A stretch of DNA of 64,000 bases from Lodderomyces elongisporus (GCF_030384665.1 NC_083675.1:1298001-1362000); one strand, 5' to 3'; numbered from the stretch's first letter, positions 21,780 through 30,926 are shown. Notes: generated by a model not told the origin, from the letters alone. Translations and numbers: made by a program.

Positions 21780-23848
21780 TGGAGGTCCTAACCAGATACA
21801 CATCGTCCGTAGCTACACTACGCCAACTCGCAGACAGCTTCACTATCATTATCTGCCTTATTATTGGAGTCATCACTATGGTCAGCGCCAACGCTAACAC
21901 CCGACCATTGCTCCAACCTCTTTTAAACATTCTGCCATCTCTTGGCCCACAAGTTCTCCACATATTTATCAATCACTTGCCATTCGAATGGTTTCTCAAT
22001 TCTAATATCACTTTTACAGTCCCACTTAACGACCCAAGTAAAATATTAGCTAATCAAATTAGTCAAACCTTGACACCTAAACACTTCACTACGACGTTCC
22101 GTAACTTAGACGTAAGTATTCTATCCGAATTTTCAATTTTAGACCTCGTTTCTGGAATCCAATTAAGCGACACTGCCCCTTCCTGGATCGCACTCCTTTG
22201 GCACGCAATTACGAAAGTCGTTCTTATTTCAATCAATTGGTATAACATTTTCCACTACTGGTCGCTTCTCACCTTTATCTTCACACTGTTCGCCGTGTTG
22301 AATACAATCTATAACCTTCTTTCTTCTATTGTCAAAAGGCATTTCAACAGGAGAACCAAGAAACCAAGCAAAAACAACCAACACCAAGTCTACAATTTCC
22401 ACAGTCGCGGACTCTCAAACCTCATCTTCTACACGAATGAACGAGTCCAGGCTAAGCCTGTAAAATCAAAGACTACCTTATTTGGTTGGATCTGGCGAAC
22501 CCTCAAGTTTCCTTTTCGTTTTTGCTTTTCAACGCTTTTGCGTTATTTACGAATTTCTCAGTCAAATACTAAGCCAATAGGTACCATCAGTTACACAAGG
22601 TATCGCCTTCGTAATTTGGACTTTACAACTAGGGAAACACTTCTTAAAACCCTCATTCCACAGATACGGTATGTCCAATTTAATGCCGCTCATCTTTATC
22701 AAGCTATTGTCGACGCAGGCAACCGTGCCGACTGGTCAGAATTAGCTGAATTTCGCTCTGCTCGCTCAAAAATTACACGCAGAAAACATTTATGGAGCTT
22801 CTTAAGTTTCATGTTACGTTGGAACGTACCAGACACGGTGTACGACAAATACTGCCAACGCTCATATGACAAAGCTCTTACTTTAACAACTCCGGTTAAA
22901 ACTTATCATGAGTTGCTCCAACTCCTTCGCGAACTTGACGCCTTACCTTACTTGAGACCTAATTTTGATACGGTCATAGTACAACTCTTAAGAACCGCGT
23001 TCCTGCACAAACCAATCCATAAAGTTATCAAACAAATCCACAAAGAAACCACATCTTATTGGGATTTCTGTTACGTTTTCGATTCAAGCTTTTATGAATT
23101 GGTTCCACCTAACATTAAAGGTAAACCATGTCGCCGTCCTCCTGTCCATCACTTTTTAAGGAATGGTTTACCACGTTGTTATCGGGACTTACCCACCACT
23201 CCCACACCAATTGCCGCCACTGCGCTTAAACCCATTACACATATTCCTGATACAAATCATCAACTTATCGTTAGTACTCTGGACTTAGAAACAACTCCTG
23301 ACACAGCTCCAGAAACACTCAAAGACATTATTGATGAAAACAAAGCACAGAAACTTGAAATCACATCTTCACCTGCACGTCCAGATAAGCACAGAGTCAA
23401 TATCAACCGGACTGCTCCTTTTCCACCAAATCGGCCTCTTTCTAAAACCGCTATGGCCGCTGAATTAGCTATCACCAACAGCACAACGGGATTGCTGGGA
23501 CTTGGTACGATGGCACTCACTACTAGTCATCGCCACAGTCCACCTTGTGTTGTCTTTAAGAAACCCGACCCCCGGGGTATCGTGTATAACTCTCGTGACA
23601 TCAATTACAGACACGTTAGAGAGTATTACCGGGAATCACCGACTTTGCAGCCTTTAAGTCACGAATTATCCAGCGCTTACAATCAATTGCGCATTTACTT
23701 TGCCACATATAAATGGCCTACTATTTTTTTTGACACCAGTTGGGCATTACACATTCCAAAAAATTGTCCATTAGAATTACATAAATTATCAAATTTTTTT
23801 TCAGTGGGGTGCGGAGAGGGTACCGCCTTATCACAAGGCACCTTTTAA
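21779..23848 (+). CDS. Unknown 689-residue protein inside LTR element 1, membrane-type N-terminus
   Basis: The only long ORF of the element. Hydrophobic segments lie at about 21-37, 136-153 and 161-183, followed by a strongly basic stretch (186-200, KRHFNRRTKKPSK). The middle (about 300-450) looks helical. Further on are a Cys/His cluster (GKPCRRPPVHHFLRNGLPRC) and a Pro/Thr-rich linker. No CCHC zinc knuckle of standard spacing, no D-[ST]-G, no YxDD and no DDE were found. It may be a highly diverged, membrane-anchored Gag-like protein or an acquired gene; I do not recognise a family. The first ATG overlaps the LTR/PBS junction, so an internal Met (for example Met34) could be the true start. 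CTG codons would be read as Ser. A T-tract ending in CAG near 23803 could be a 3' splice site. Confidence 0.7.
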   Translation: MEVLTRYTSSVATLRQLADSFTIIICLIIGVITMVSANANTRPLLQPLLNILPSLGPQVLHIFINHLPFEWFLNSNITFTVPLNDPSKILANQISQTLTPKHFTTTFRNLDVSILSEFSILDLVSGIQLSDTAPSWIALLWHAITKVVLISINWYNIFHYWSLLTFIFTLFAVLNTIYNLLSSIVKRHFNRRTKKPSKNNQHQVYNFHSRGLSNLIFYTNERVQAKPVKSKTTLFGWIWRTLKFPFRFCFSTLLRYLRISQSNTKPIGTISYTRYRLRNLDFTTRETLLKTLIPQIRYVQFNAAHLYQAIVDAGNRADWSELAEFRSARSKITRRKHLWSFLSFMLRWNVPDTVYDKYCQRSYDKALTLTTPVKTYHELLQLLRELDALPYLRPNFDTVIVQLLRTAFLHKPIHKVIKQIHKETTSYWDFCYVFDSSFYELVPPNIKGKPCRRPPVHHFLRNGLPRCYRDLPTTPTPIAATALKPITHIPDTNHQLIVSTLDLETTPDTAPETLKDIIDENKAQKLEITSSPARPDKHRVNINRTAPFPPNRPLSKTAMAAELAITNSTTGLLGLGTMALTTSHRHSPPCVVFKKPDPRGIVYNSRDINYRHVREYYRESPTLQPLSHELSSAYNQLRIYFATYKWPTIFFDTSWALHIPKNCPLELHKLSNFFSVGCGEGTALSQGTF
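21780..21790 (+). other. Primer-binding site of element 1 (tRNA-Gln-like)
   Basis: TGGAGGTCCTA begins directly after the LTR. Its complement is TAGGACCTCCA, which matches the 3' end expected of yeast tRNA-Gln, where the discriminator base is U. The tRNA sequence is from memory. Confidence 0.6.
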
Positions 23849-23976
23849 CGAACAGCCCCCAATTTTAAGTCCTGGGCTACACCCAAATTTATAACTTACT
23901 TATGCTGGCGAAAAGTTCACGCCTTCCCTTGTGGCACCCAAGGACCGTCATTTATTAACTCCTCCTCAAGCAACCT

Positions 23977-23984
23977 AGGGGGGA
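23977..23984 (+). other. Polypurine tract of element 1
   Basis: AGGGGGGA ends immediately before the 3' LTR, the expected plus-strand primer position. Confidence 0.75.
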
Positions 23985-24413
23985 TGTCACATACAGGGCA
24001 TCTACGAGGTGATTAAGCTCGCTACCAACCAATAGGTAGCTCCCTTACTAACCTCTTGTAGAACACCTGAAGGACCGTACCATCTTTCATCCCGAGTTTA
24101 TCCGCCTCTGGGCATCTGACTAGCGAACTGCAGATACGCCCGCCAATTAGAGAGCCGGTACTTTCCCGAGATAGACATTGTGCTACGTCTTCTGAGGTTG
24201 TTGAGAAGAGCTTAAATAGCCACCAAGATCCCCGTTAGATAGACCTCCTCGATATATACTTCTAGAGGACAACTTTAGAGTAGATAGCTTTAGATCAACT
24301 AACTCTCAGTATAATAACGTTCTAATGTTATATCTTTAGTTCACACACAAAACTAAGTAATATCACTATTACTGTTCAGACATAAGCATACCGAACACTA
24401 CTTATCTCTGACA
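23985..24413 (+). repeat. 3' LTR of element 1
   Basis: 429-bp LTR ending TGACA and followed by GATTT, the target duplication. It lies 414 bp upstream of the PDX3 start in the same orientation. Confidence 0.93.
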
Positions 24414-24827
24414 GATTTGACCTGACTGAATCACTCCACGATTTGAAAGATATTGAAAAAAGCCGCACCAGAGCCACCAAAAAAAAAATAATTAAAGAAT
24501 GAAATCGAAAGTAGAAATTCAATTAACTATACAAAGCAATTCAAAGAAAGTGCCGAACCAAGTTTAAATGTATTAGACAAAAGTGGACCAATTTGTTAGT
24601 AAAATTAGTCAGATCGATTTCAGTCATAATTTTTTGTCCCCTTTATAGCATCTAGATCGGAGAATAAAGTAGAGTAGAATAATATTCTTAAATATATTTA
24701 TATAAGAGTAGAAAAAAAATAAAAATAAAATAAAATAAAAAGTAAAAATAAATATAAAATAAAAGCAACGTCACATACACAAACAAAATTGACTCCGTCT
24801 CCAAGTTTGAGTTGCACCATTTAGCAG
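24414..24827. other. Short promoter region of PDX3 next to an LTR
   Basis: Begins with the GATTT duplication, then AT-rich DNA with A-tracts near 24715-24765. This is all the native DNA left between the LTR and PDX3. No gene is seen. Confidence 0.5.
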
Positions 24828-25724
24828 ATGTTTAGCTTCAAATCTACTACATCCATACTTTGTAAGAATTCACTCTTTTTGTTTGCGCCTAAGCCATCGT
24901 TATTCTCCCAAACTATCAGAGCCATGTCTAAATCATCATCAACATCAGCGACGTCAGAGTCAATACCGGTAGCTTCAAGTGCCACCACGAATAGCACTAC
25001 CAATGGCACTATTGCTCGTCCAGAGGATCCAGAAACCACTACTCAACAGCCAATTATTTTTGCACCTGAAACGTATCAATACACTAAAGGTCATCTTGAT
25101 GAATCCCAAGTTTTAAATAATCCATTGGACCAATTCCATTTATGGTTTAAAGAGGCACAGGAACAACTACCAAAAGAATCTGATATTATAGTCGAAGCAA
25201 CGACATTCTCAACCGCAAGATTACCAAGTGGCCGTGTCTCTAGTCGTATTGTTCTTTTAAAAGAGTTGGACAAGTACGGGTTCTTGATTTACTCGAACTG
25301 GGGCACATCCAAAAAATCACAAGATTTTGAAACCAACAAGTATGCGAGCTTGACATTTTTTTGGCCACACATTCAACGTCAAGTTAGAGTGGAAGGTATT
25401 ATGGAGCATGTCACGAGAGAGACTAGTGAACGGTATTACAAAACGAGACCAAGAGGTTCCAAGATAGGAGCATGGGCATCCCCACAGAGTTCCAAGATGA
25501 ACTCGAGAGATGATTTGAATGTTTTAAACAAGGAGTATGAAGATAAGTTTAAGGATTTAAAAGATGACGAAATCCCATGTCCCGAATACTGGGGAGGTAT
25601 TAGGATTGAGCCATTGGAGGTGGAGTTTTGGCAAGGCGGGTTGAGCAGATTGCACGATAGAATCACATTTAGACGTGAAGTAAAGTCTGACCCAAATTGG
25701 GAAATCATTAGACTTGCTCCTTAG
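24828..25724 (+). CDS. PDX3: Pyridoxamine-5'-phosphate oxidase
   Basis: The 298-residue product has an FMN-dependent PNP/PMP oxidase domain from about 85 to the end. Signature stretches include NPLDQFHLWF, SSRIVLLKELD, YSNWGTSKK, FFWPHIQRQVRVEG, PRGSKIGAWAS and the C-terminal FWQGGLSRLHDR...WEIIRLAP. It makes pyridoxal 5'-phosphate from PNP or PMP. The core matches S. cerevisiae Pdx3 (about 228 residues), with an extra N-terminus. Residues 1-32 look like a mitochondrial presequence (Ser/Lys/Phe rich, no acids), and a second ATG (24924, MSKSSS) would give a shorter form. Dual localisation from two starts is inferred. Confidence 0.95.
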   Translation: MFSFKSTTSILCKNSLFLFAPKPSLFSQTIRAMSKSSSTSATSESIPVASSATTNSTTNGTIARPEDPETTTQQPIIFAPETYQYTKGHLDESQVLNNPLDQFHLWFKEAQEQLPKESDIIVEATTFSTARLPSGRVSSRIVLLKELDKYGFLIYSNWGTSKKSQDFETNKYASLTFFWPHIQRQVRVEGIMEHVTRETSERYYKTRPRGSKIGAWASPQSSKMNSRDDLNVLNKEYEDKFKDLKDDEIPCPEYWGGIRIEPLEVEFWQGGLSRLHDRITFRREVKSDPNWEIIRLAP

Positions 25725-26031
25725 AGGTTAATTAGATCTTGTTTTGAAAAAGAAAAAAAAAAATAGAACTTAAAATTATTTACATGATATACATAGAGAT
25801 AGGTAAACTTTTAAAATAAAAAAAACAAATGGAAAAAAAAAAGACTGTTTTGTTATATTCAATACAATAAAAAGAAAATGATCGTTATGATCTAGTTATT
25901 CATTGAACCGTATATGTATATACAAAAACTCACACTCACAATCACACACACTCTCTCTGTGTGTCTCTTTCTCTCTTTTTTCCTGTTCTGTCTCTACTAC
26001 TTCAGAAACATTCTTCCAATTCATCTCACAA
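25725..26031. other. Convergent intergenic region PDX3 / MRPL32
   Basis: Short shared 3' region with A-tracts and a CT/TG-rich stretch near 25925-25990. No gene is seen. Confidence 0.5.
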
Positions 26032-26679
26032 TTAGTTTCGGTTCTTATTCTTTCGTTTCATCATATGCTCTCTGCTATAAAGCACAGCCTCTTCTCTCTT
26101 TGGAATCCATTCACCCTTCTTCAATTCTCTCGCGTGTGCACTCTCTACTTTTCCAGGGTAAATAACTCTTTCATCCACGGGACTAATATCCTTTTGTGGA
26201 TTCAACTCCCGGTCTTTGATCAAGCCATCCTCGCGTTTCAATTTTTTCAAAAAAGTTTTGATCTCAGCGAAACAATTCATACACATAAAATGTGATCTCT
26301 TTGCAGCACCACAAGCAGGACAGCGCACAATGTTGAATAAAGGTTGCACTTGCTTGTTCCCTGGCATGTAGAGCTTCATTCTCTTTCTTCTATATGAGGT
26401 TCTCTTCTTAGGAGCGGCTTTCAAAATTGTACCGTTATCAATCATAAATGGCATACTCTGTGAGTCCGAGTTTTCCAATTGCTCTTGGAGTTCGGCTAAA
26501 CGGGGATCCATATGCTGCTGGTGTTCGTGTTCGTGTTCGTGTTCGAGCTCATGTTTGCATTGGCCCAGTGGCAGTGATGAAAGACCAAGACGGATTGAGA
26601 TTTGAGGAAGACGTGGTAATGCACCCAAAAGAGACTCCTGTAGCGAAGCCACTGCACCAAACCTAAGAGCTAGCGACAT
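26032..26679 (-). CDS. MRPL32: Mitochondrial ribosomal protein bL32m
   Basis: The open frame extends to 26796, but the natural start is probably the ATG at 26677-26679 (MSLALRFGAVAS), giving 215 residues with a mitochondrial-type leader. The bL32 core is clear: APKKRTSYRRKRMKLYMPGNK, then a zinc ribbon CPAC...CMNC with Cys120, 123, 133 and 136. A His/Glu repeat (EHEHEHEH) at about 44-53 lies in the presequence region before the mature protein. Yeast MrpL32 is processed by the m-AAA protease, and the maturation site would lie near residue 88. The 117-bp upstream extension codes a hydrophobic Phe-rich stretch and is probably leader DNA. The 3' LTR of the gypsy element ends about 250 bp upstream. 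Confidence 0.9.
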   Translation of the reverse strand: MSLALRFGAVASLQESLLGALPRLPQISIRLGLSSLPLGQCKHELEHEHEHEHQQHMDPRLAELQEQLENSDSQSMPFMIDNGTILKAAPKKRTSYRRKRMKLYMPGNKQVQPLFNIVRCPACGAAKRSHFMCMNCFAEIKTFLKKLKREDGLIKDRELNPQKDISPVDERVIYPGKVESAHARELKKGEWIPKREEAVLYSREHMMKRKNKNRN

Positions 26680-26929
26680 ATGGGCTGATGTGGAAAAACA
26701 AAAAAGGAAGAAAGAAAAAAAGAAAGCAGAAGGACTATGGTGGTTGAAATGGGTATTTGGAGGACAGTAACCCTTGTTGATTCGGTGTTGTGCCATACAT
26801 TTTTGAAAAATTTTCTATATAAACAAGGTGATTCTTTCGCACTTGGTTGCAAGAATTTTGTCGCGACACTATGGTACCGACATTGATAAATAACGACAAA
26901 CGAACAAAAAAAAATATATTATAGCTTCC

Positions 26930-27390
26930 TGTCACATGGCCACGTTATTTAACGTAAGTGTGCGACTGCTGTGCACTAGAATCTTGCTTCTCGCTCACTA
27001 GAACCAGCGATTACATTTATGCTTAGAACCTACACATTCTGAGAAAGTGTTCCAGTATCTGAAGATGCTGTAATAACAACACAGTGTTTAAGTGTAAGTT
27101 GTAGTTTGCCTTGCACAACCTATAAGTGAAGAGATTCAGTAGGCTGATCAATTCCTCTGAATATCCACTAGATTGTGCTTAACTTGTTGTGACCATATAA
27201 ACTGATATTTATTGATAATTCTATATAAATTGATACAAGTTTACTTTGAGTACATTTGTCTCATTTATATACTTTATTTTTTCACTAAATTATAATGAAC
27301 AAGTCATATTCCTTTATATCCGTATATTTCCGATAATTTAGAAAATAGAAATATAGGCACAATGGCGCTAGTTCATTGCGCACTGTGACA
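26930..27390 (-). repeat. 3' LTR of gypsy element 2
   Basis: 461 bp, apparently identical to the copy at 34730-35190, and preceded on the plus strand by CTTCC. In element orientation it is the 3' LTR and points toward MRPL32, 250 bp away. Confidence 0.95.
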
Positions 27391-27400
27391 TCTTCCCCCC
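27391..27400 (-). other. Polypurine tract of element 2
   Basis: The minus strand reads GGGGGGAAGA immediately before the 3' LTR, the expected position of the plus-strand primer. Confidence 0.8.
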
Positions 27401-27572
27401 TTTAACACTAGATGAAGAAGAAATTCATTCGAATATTGTGTTAAAAGTTATAATGACTTGTTATTTTCAAAAAATTTGTAATTCTTGATTTTGATGTATA
27501 TGGGCCATCCCCCCCTTGGAAGTGGAAGTTAAAAATTTATATATTCTCTTTTGTGATTAAGAGACCATAGCA

Positions 27573-30500
27573 TCAAATAGTCGAGTCTCTCTTGGTAAAT
27601 GGTTTCAACATTTCTCGAGTATACTTCCGCAGAATGTGGATTCCACTAAGACTTTTTAAGTAATATGTACGACTCAGAATCTTCCTTATTTTGTAAGGAC
27701 CAGCCCATCGTTGATCAAGCTTACCAGGGAGTTTAGAATCGCCATCTGTCACTAACACTAAATCACCTGCATGCAACGTTACGGTTGTATCATAACGTGC
27801 ATCGAAATTTGTCTTTTGTCGTTCTCTGTCAAGACGTTGTGTATCTAATGCAGAATCGATCAGTTGGTTCTTGTAGTATAGTTGGCGGAAACGAAAATGA
27901 AACAATTCAGTTTCTGTATAATCGGTGCTCTTTGGTGTATAGCGAAGTAATGCAGTAAGGGGACTATGCCCTTCGAACCCGTACACTAAGTATTGAGGTG
28001 TAAACCCAGTCCGTCTACGTACAGTTGTCCGATCTACCCACAAAGCTGTGTCCAAGGCATGTTGAAGGTTCGCATTGGGAGGGAGCAGTCGCATAAATCT
28101 AATTATTCCTTTATGTGATGCTTCGATCATGCCATTTCCTTGTGGATGGTAGGGTATTGAATATATCGCTTTAATATTATGGACTTGAAGTAGACGTTTA
28201 AGGACTTGATTCACAAATTCTGTACCGTTATCTGACTTGAACTGATGGAATGTGCCAATCCGAGTAATAAATGATGTATAAATGAAATCCGCTACCGCAT
28301 CTCCGGAGAGTTCAGGTAAAATACAAGCTTCTGCCCATCCCAGGAATTCATCACGGGCAACCACTATCACTGAACCATGAATCTTGACACAATCACACAC
28401 TATAGTGTGAAAGAGGCCAGTTGGAATGTTGAGATATAGGGGATCACGTTGACGAGTAACAGGTCCATATTTTTGACATTGTACACATGAGGTAATATAT
28501 TTTTTCAATCTGCGATATAAGTTTGGTACAAATAAGTAGCAATTTAAGAGGTTGAAACATGATTCTATACCAAGGTGTCCTCGTTTGTCATGTGCAGAAA
28601 TGAATATTTTGTGTAATTCGTCAGATGTAGTAACGACTTGTCGTGAAATGATACCATATTTACCACGTTTGAATAAGACCCCGTTCGATATGTAGAATTC
28701 CAATGCTCGATTCACGAATTTCTTGTGGTGCTGTGCGTTGTTGTAAATATTTGGAATGACACTTGTACTTAAATAATCACGGATAGCAGTAAGGTCAATA
28801 CCTTTATAACTATTGTTGGGATTTAATATCCTAGATACCGCGTTAGCTTCGAGTGTTATAGTAGGATCTAGGCTTTCTCGGAAATTTCGGAAGGCTTCTT
28901 TAACAGCAAAATTTTCAGCTTGAAATGATTCCAGTTCACATCTACTAAGTGCATCTGCAATAACGTTACAGGTACCATCGATGTGTATGATGTGGTAGTT
29001 GAATGAACGTATTAGATTTAACCATTTGTAGGCACGATTCACAAAGTGAGAATTTTCGAGTGGTTTGTCAAGTACATGTACTAACGCCTTATTATCACAA
29101 TAGATATATATGACTCCAGTGTAACCAACTAGCAAAGGGTGTATTGCGTACAATGTATGATAGATACTGAAAAGTTCTTTTTCAAAGATTGTATAGTTTT
29201 TCTCAGAGGCATGAAACTTTCCAGAATAACACAGTACCAATCGGGTGACACCATTTTCATCAGTGTTTTGTAAAACTCCACCCCAGGATTCTAAGGAAGC
29301 ATCCGTATGGATTGTAACAATCTGATGTAAATCTAGGGGTTGGAGAACTGGACTGCTAGTCAAAACTCTAATGATTTGTTGGTAATGTTTTTTCGACTTC
29401 TCATCCCATACAAGTTGGTGTTTTGGGTGATTCTTGGCTTCTTGTACAAGATTATATAGTGGAGTAGTTAACTCAGCATATCCTACTATAAGTTGTCTGT
29501 AGTAATTTACCAAGCCGAGAAAGCTCTCCATTTTCTTTTGAGTAGTGGGTAATGGATAATTTAATAAAGCATCAACCAGACTAGTAATAATAGTCTTACC
29601 AGCAGGTGTTATACGATACCCTAAAAAGTTACAATCCAGTACTGCCACTCTCAACTTTTCCGGGTTGATCTTCAAACCAGCCTTTGATAGGAGTTCAAAT
29701 ACCTTGTAAACTTTGTCTAAGTGAGTTCGCATCAGTTGATCATTGTGGTCTTGGACCTTTGGTCCGCATATTGCAATGTCATCAATGAAACATAAAACGT
29801 CTTTTGCAACAGGTGCGAGTATTTTCTGTAGTATGGAACTGAATTCGCTCACCAGATTGATATAACCTTGTGGTAGTACTGCATATTTCAATAAGCCTAA
29901 AGGACTATTAAAACTGGTTACATCATTTGTCAAAGGATCAAGGGGTACTTGAAAGTACGCGTTTTGAACGTCTATAAGTGTGTTATACAGCCGTCCGCTT
30001 AACTCAGAAGTCAATTCGTCAGTAGATTGTGGATGTCCGCCTTCTAATTCAACATGTTTGTTGAGTTCTCTTAAATCTATGAGCATCCTATACCGTCCAT
30101 CCTTTTTGGGGATTAGGAACCATGGATTGCGGTAAGCAGCATTACTATATTCTAATTGACCATTCTTCAACATATCAGTTAAGATTTCGACTGCATAAGG
30201 TCTTTTTATTCCTAATGGGATTGACTTGCATCTCCAAAAGGATTCCTTATCTCTAAGTTTAATTTGCACTGGTGGGTGGACCTCAGGCTTGAGCCGACCA
30301 GGGTCGCCACCTTTCTCATAAAATACGTCAGTGACAGTCTCACATAGTTGGATAAAGTATTCTATGTCGTCTTTATTGGCGATTGAGTCTTTAAATGCAG
30401 ATCTCAACTTTGTTTGTAGATTACCAAATACTGTGACTTCATGAGTGTGTACTATCGGATACTGCCCTACCTGATAGTTGTTGTTTTCTGTGTGAATAAC

Positions 30501-30923
30501 AGGAAATTTGTATTGTATACCAGCTGATTTGAACCGTAATTCTCTTTTATCTTCATCATTATAACCAACACTTAGTTTATGATCAGTTTGAAATGGTAGA
30601 CCTAATAATATCTGCCCGACAGGAGTAGCATCATGCACTAACAATCGTGCCATCAATGGGACAAAGTGGATTAAAATTTCAATTGTTACTCCTTTTGTTA
30701 AGGTAGCTTCATCTCGATTTACTCCTATAACTTTAATGGGTGGCAGTAGTGTAGACCATCTAACTTTTAAACCTTCAAGTGTCTTTGAATTGATTAAACT
30801 GACTTGCAGAGCTGTATCGTACTTTAATAAGATATCACGATGTTGAATTTGTGCTGGTATGTATATAAGTTCTTCTGAGACCTTTCCGTTTGAGCAGTTT
30901 ATTTCAAAAGCCTCAGATCCTAG
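27573..30923 (-). CDS. pol: Gypsy pol: protease, reverse transcriptase, RNase H, integrase (after a leaky UGA)
   Basis: The frame is open from the codon after the UGA at 30924-30926; there is no ATG for about 89 codons. It first encodes a retropepsin with D-T-A-[CTG]-Q-V-S-L-I, where CTG read as Ser gives DTASQVSLI, and a later ILLGLPF. Numbering from the TTG codon at 30654-30656: RT catalytic Asp229 (TLIDVQNAY) and FIDD with Asp292/293; RNase H Asp452, Glu493, Asp521 and Asp568; integrase HHCC His689, His694, Cys724, Cys727; catalytic core Asp755, Asp809 (SDNGTEF) and Glu845; then a GPY/F-like module (RWAGPYKIRKI). Protease G-to-A in DTG is unusual but tolerated in some families. No frame breaks were seen. 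Confidence 0.93.
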   Translation of the reverse strand, partial: LGSEAFEINCSNGKVSEELIYIPAQIQHRDILLKYDTALQVSLINSKTLEGLKVRWSTLLPPIKVIGVNRDEATLTKGVTIEILIHFVPLMARLLVHDATPVGQILLGLPFQTDHKLSVGYNDEDKRELRFKSAGIQYKFPVIHTENNNYQVGQYPIVHTHEVTVFGNLQTKLRSAFKDSIANKDDIEYFIQLCETVTDVFYEKGGDPGRLKPEVHPPVQIKLRDKESFWRCKSIPLGIKRPYAVEILTDMLKNGQLEYSNAAYRNPWFLIPKKDGRYRMLIDLRELNKHVELEGGHPQSTDELTSELSGRLYNTLIDVQNAYFQVPLDPLTNDVTSFNSPLGLLKYAVLPQGYINLVSEFSSILQKILAPVAKDVLCFIDDIAICGPKVQDHNDQLMRTHLDKVYKVFELLSKAGLKINPEKLRVAVLDCNFLGYRITPAGKTIITSLVDALLNYPLPTTQKKMESFLGLVNYYRQLIVGYAELTTPLYNLVQEAKNHPKHQLVWDEKSKKHYQQIIRVLTSSPVLQPLDLHQIVTIHTDASLESWGGVLQNTDENGVTRLVLCYSGKFHASEKNYTIFEKELFSIYHTLYAIHPLLVGYTGVIYIYCDNKALVHVLDKPLENSHFVNRAYKWLNLIRSFNYHIIHIDGTCNVIADALSRCELESFQAENFAVKEAFRNFRESLDPTITLEANAVSRILNPNNSYKGIDLTAIRDYLSTSVIPNIYNNAQHHKKFVNRALEFYISNGVLFKRGKYGIISRQVVTTSDELHKIFISAHDKRGHLGIESCFNLLNCYLFVPNLYRRLKKYITSCVQCQKYGPVTRQRDPLYLNIPTGLFHTIVCDCVKIHGSVIVVARDEFLGWAEACILPELSGDAVADFIYTSFITRIGTFHQFKSDNGTEFVNQVLKRLLQVHNIKAIYSIPYHPQGNGMIEASHKGIIRFMRLLPPNANLQHALDTALWVDRTTVRRRTGFTPQYLVYGFEGHSPLTALLRYTPKSTDYTETELFHFRFRQLYYKNQLIDSALDTQRLDRERQKTNFDARYDTTVTLHAGDLVLVTDGDSKLPGKLDQRWAGPYKIRKILSRTYYLKSLSGIHILRKYTREMLKPFTKRDSTI
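30874..30917 (-). promoter_or_regulatory. Predicted read-through stem-loop downstream of the UGA
   Basis: On the minus strand TCTGAGGCTTTT (30917-30906) pairs with AAAGGTCTCAGA (30885-30874). This makes a 12-bp stem with two G-U pairs and a 20-nt loop, starting six nucleotides after the UGA. Spacing and size resemble known stimulators of stop-codon read-through. Pairing was checked by hand; function is inferred. Confidence 0.6.
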
Positions 30924-30926
30924 TCA
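30924..30926 (-). other. In-frame UGA in leaky context CAA-UGA-CUAG
   Basis: The stop separates the acidic ORF from protease/pol, which lie in exactly the same frame with no other stop. UGA followed by CUAG is a known high-read-through context in animal and alphaviral mRNAs. The Candida element Tca2 also has a UGA between gag and pol, as I recall. Confidence 0.7.

Larger units (their letters stand above)
21351..24413 (+). mobile_element. Short LTR retrotransposon (element 1), apparently non-autonomous
   Basis: Two direct LTRs (21351-21779 and 23985-24413, 429 bp each, offset 2634) differ only at the penultimate base. LTRs start TGTCA and the right one ends TGACA. The insertion is flanked by the 5-bp duplication GATTT (21346-21350 and 24414-24418). 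A TGGAGGTCCTA primer-binding site abuts the left LTR and an AGGGGGGA polypurine tract (23977-23984) abuts the right one, giving plus orientation. The interior is only 2.2 kb and shows no protease, RT, RNase H or integrase motifs, so enzymes must come in trans. It carries one long ORF of unknown type. The near-identical LTRs imply recent insertion. Confidence 0.92.

Noticed and set aside
21351..24413. Element 1 as an internal deletion derivative of gypsy element 2
   Set aside because: LTRs differ beyond the first eight bases, primer sites differ, and the internal ORF shares no motif with element 2.
26680..26796. Upstream extension of MRPL32
   Set aside because: Phe-rich translation of leader DNA; the ATG at 26679 yields a normal mitochondrial presequence.
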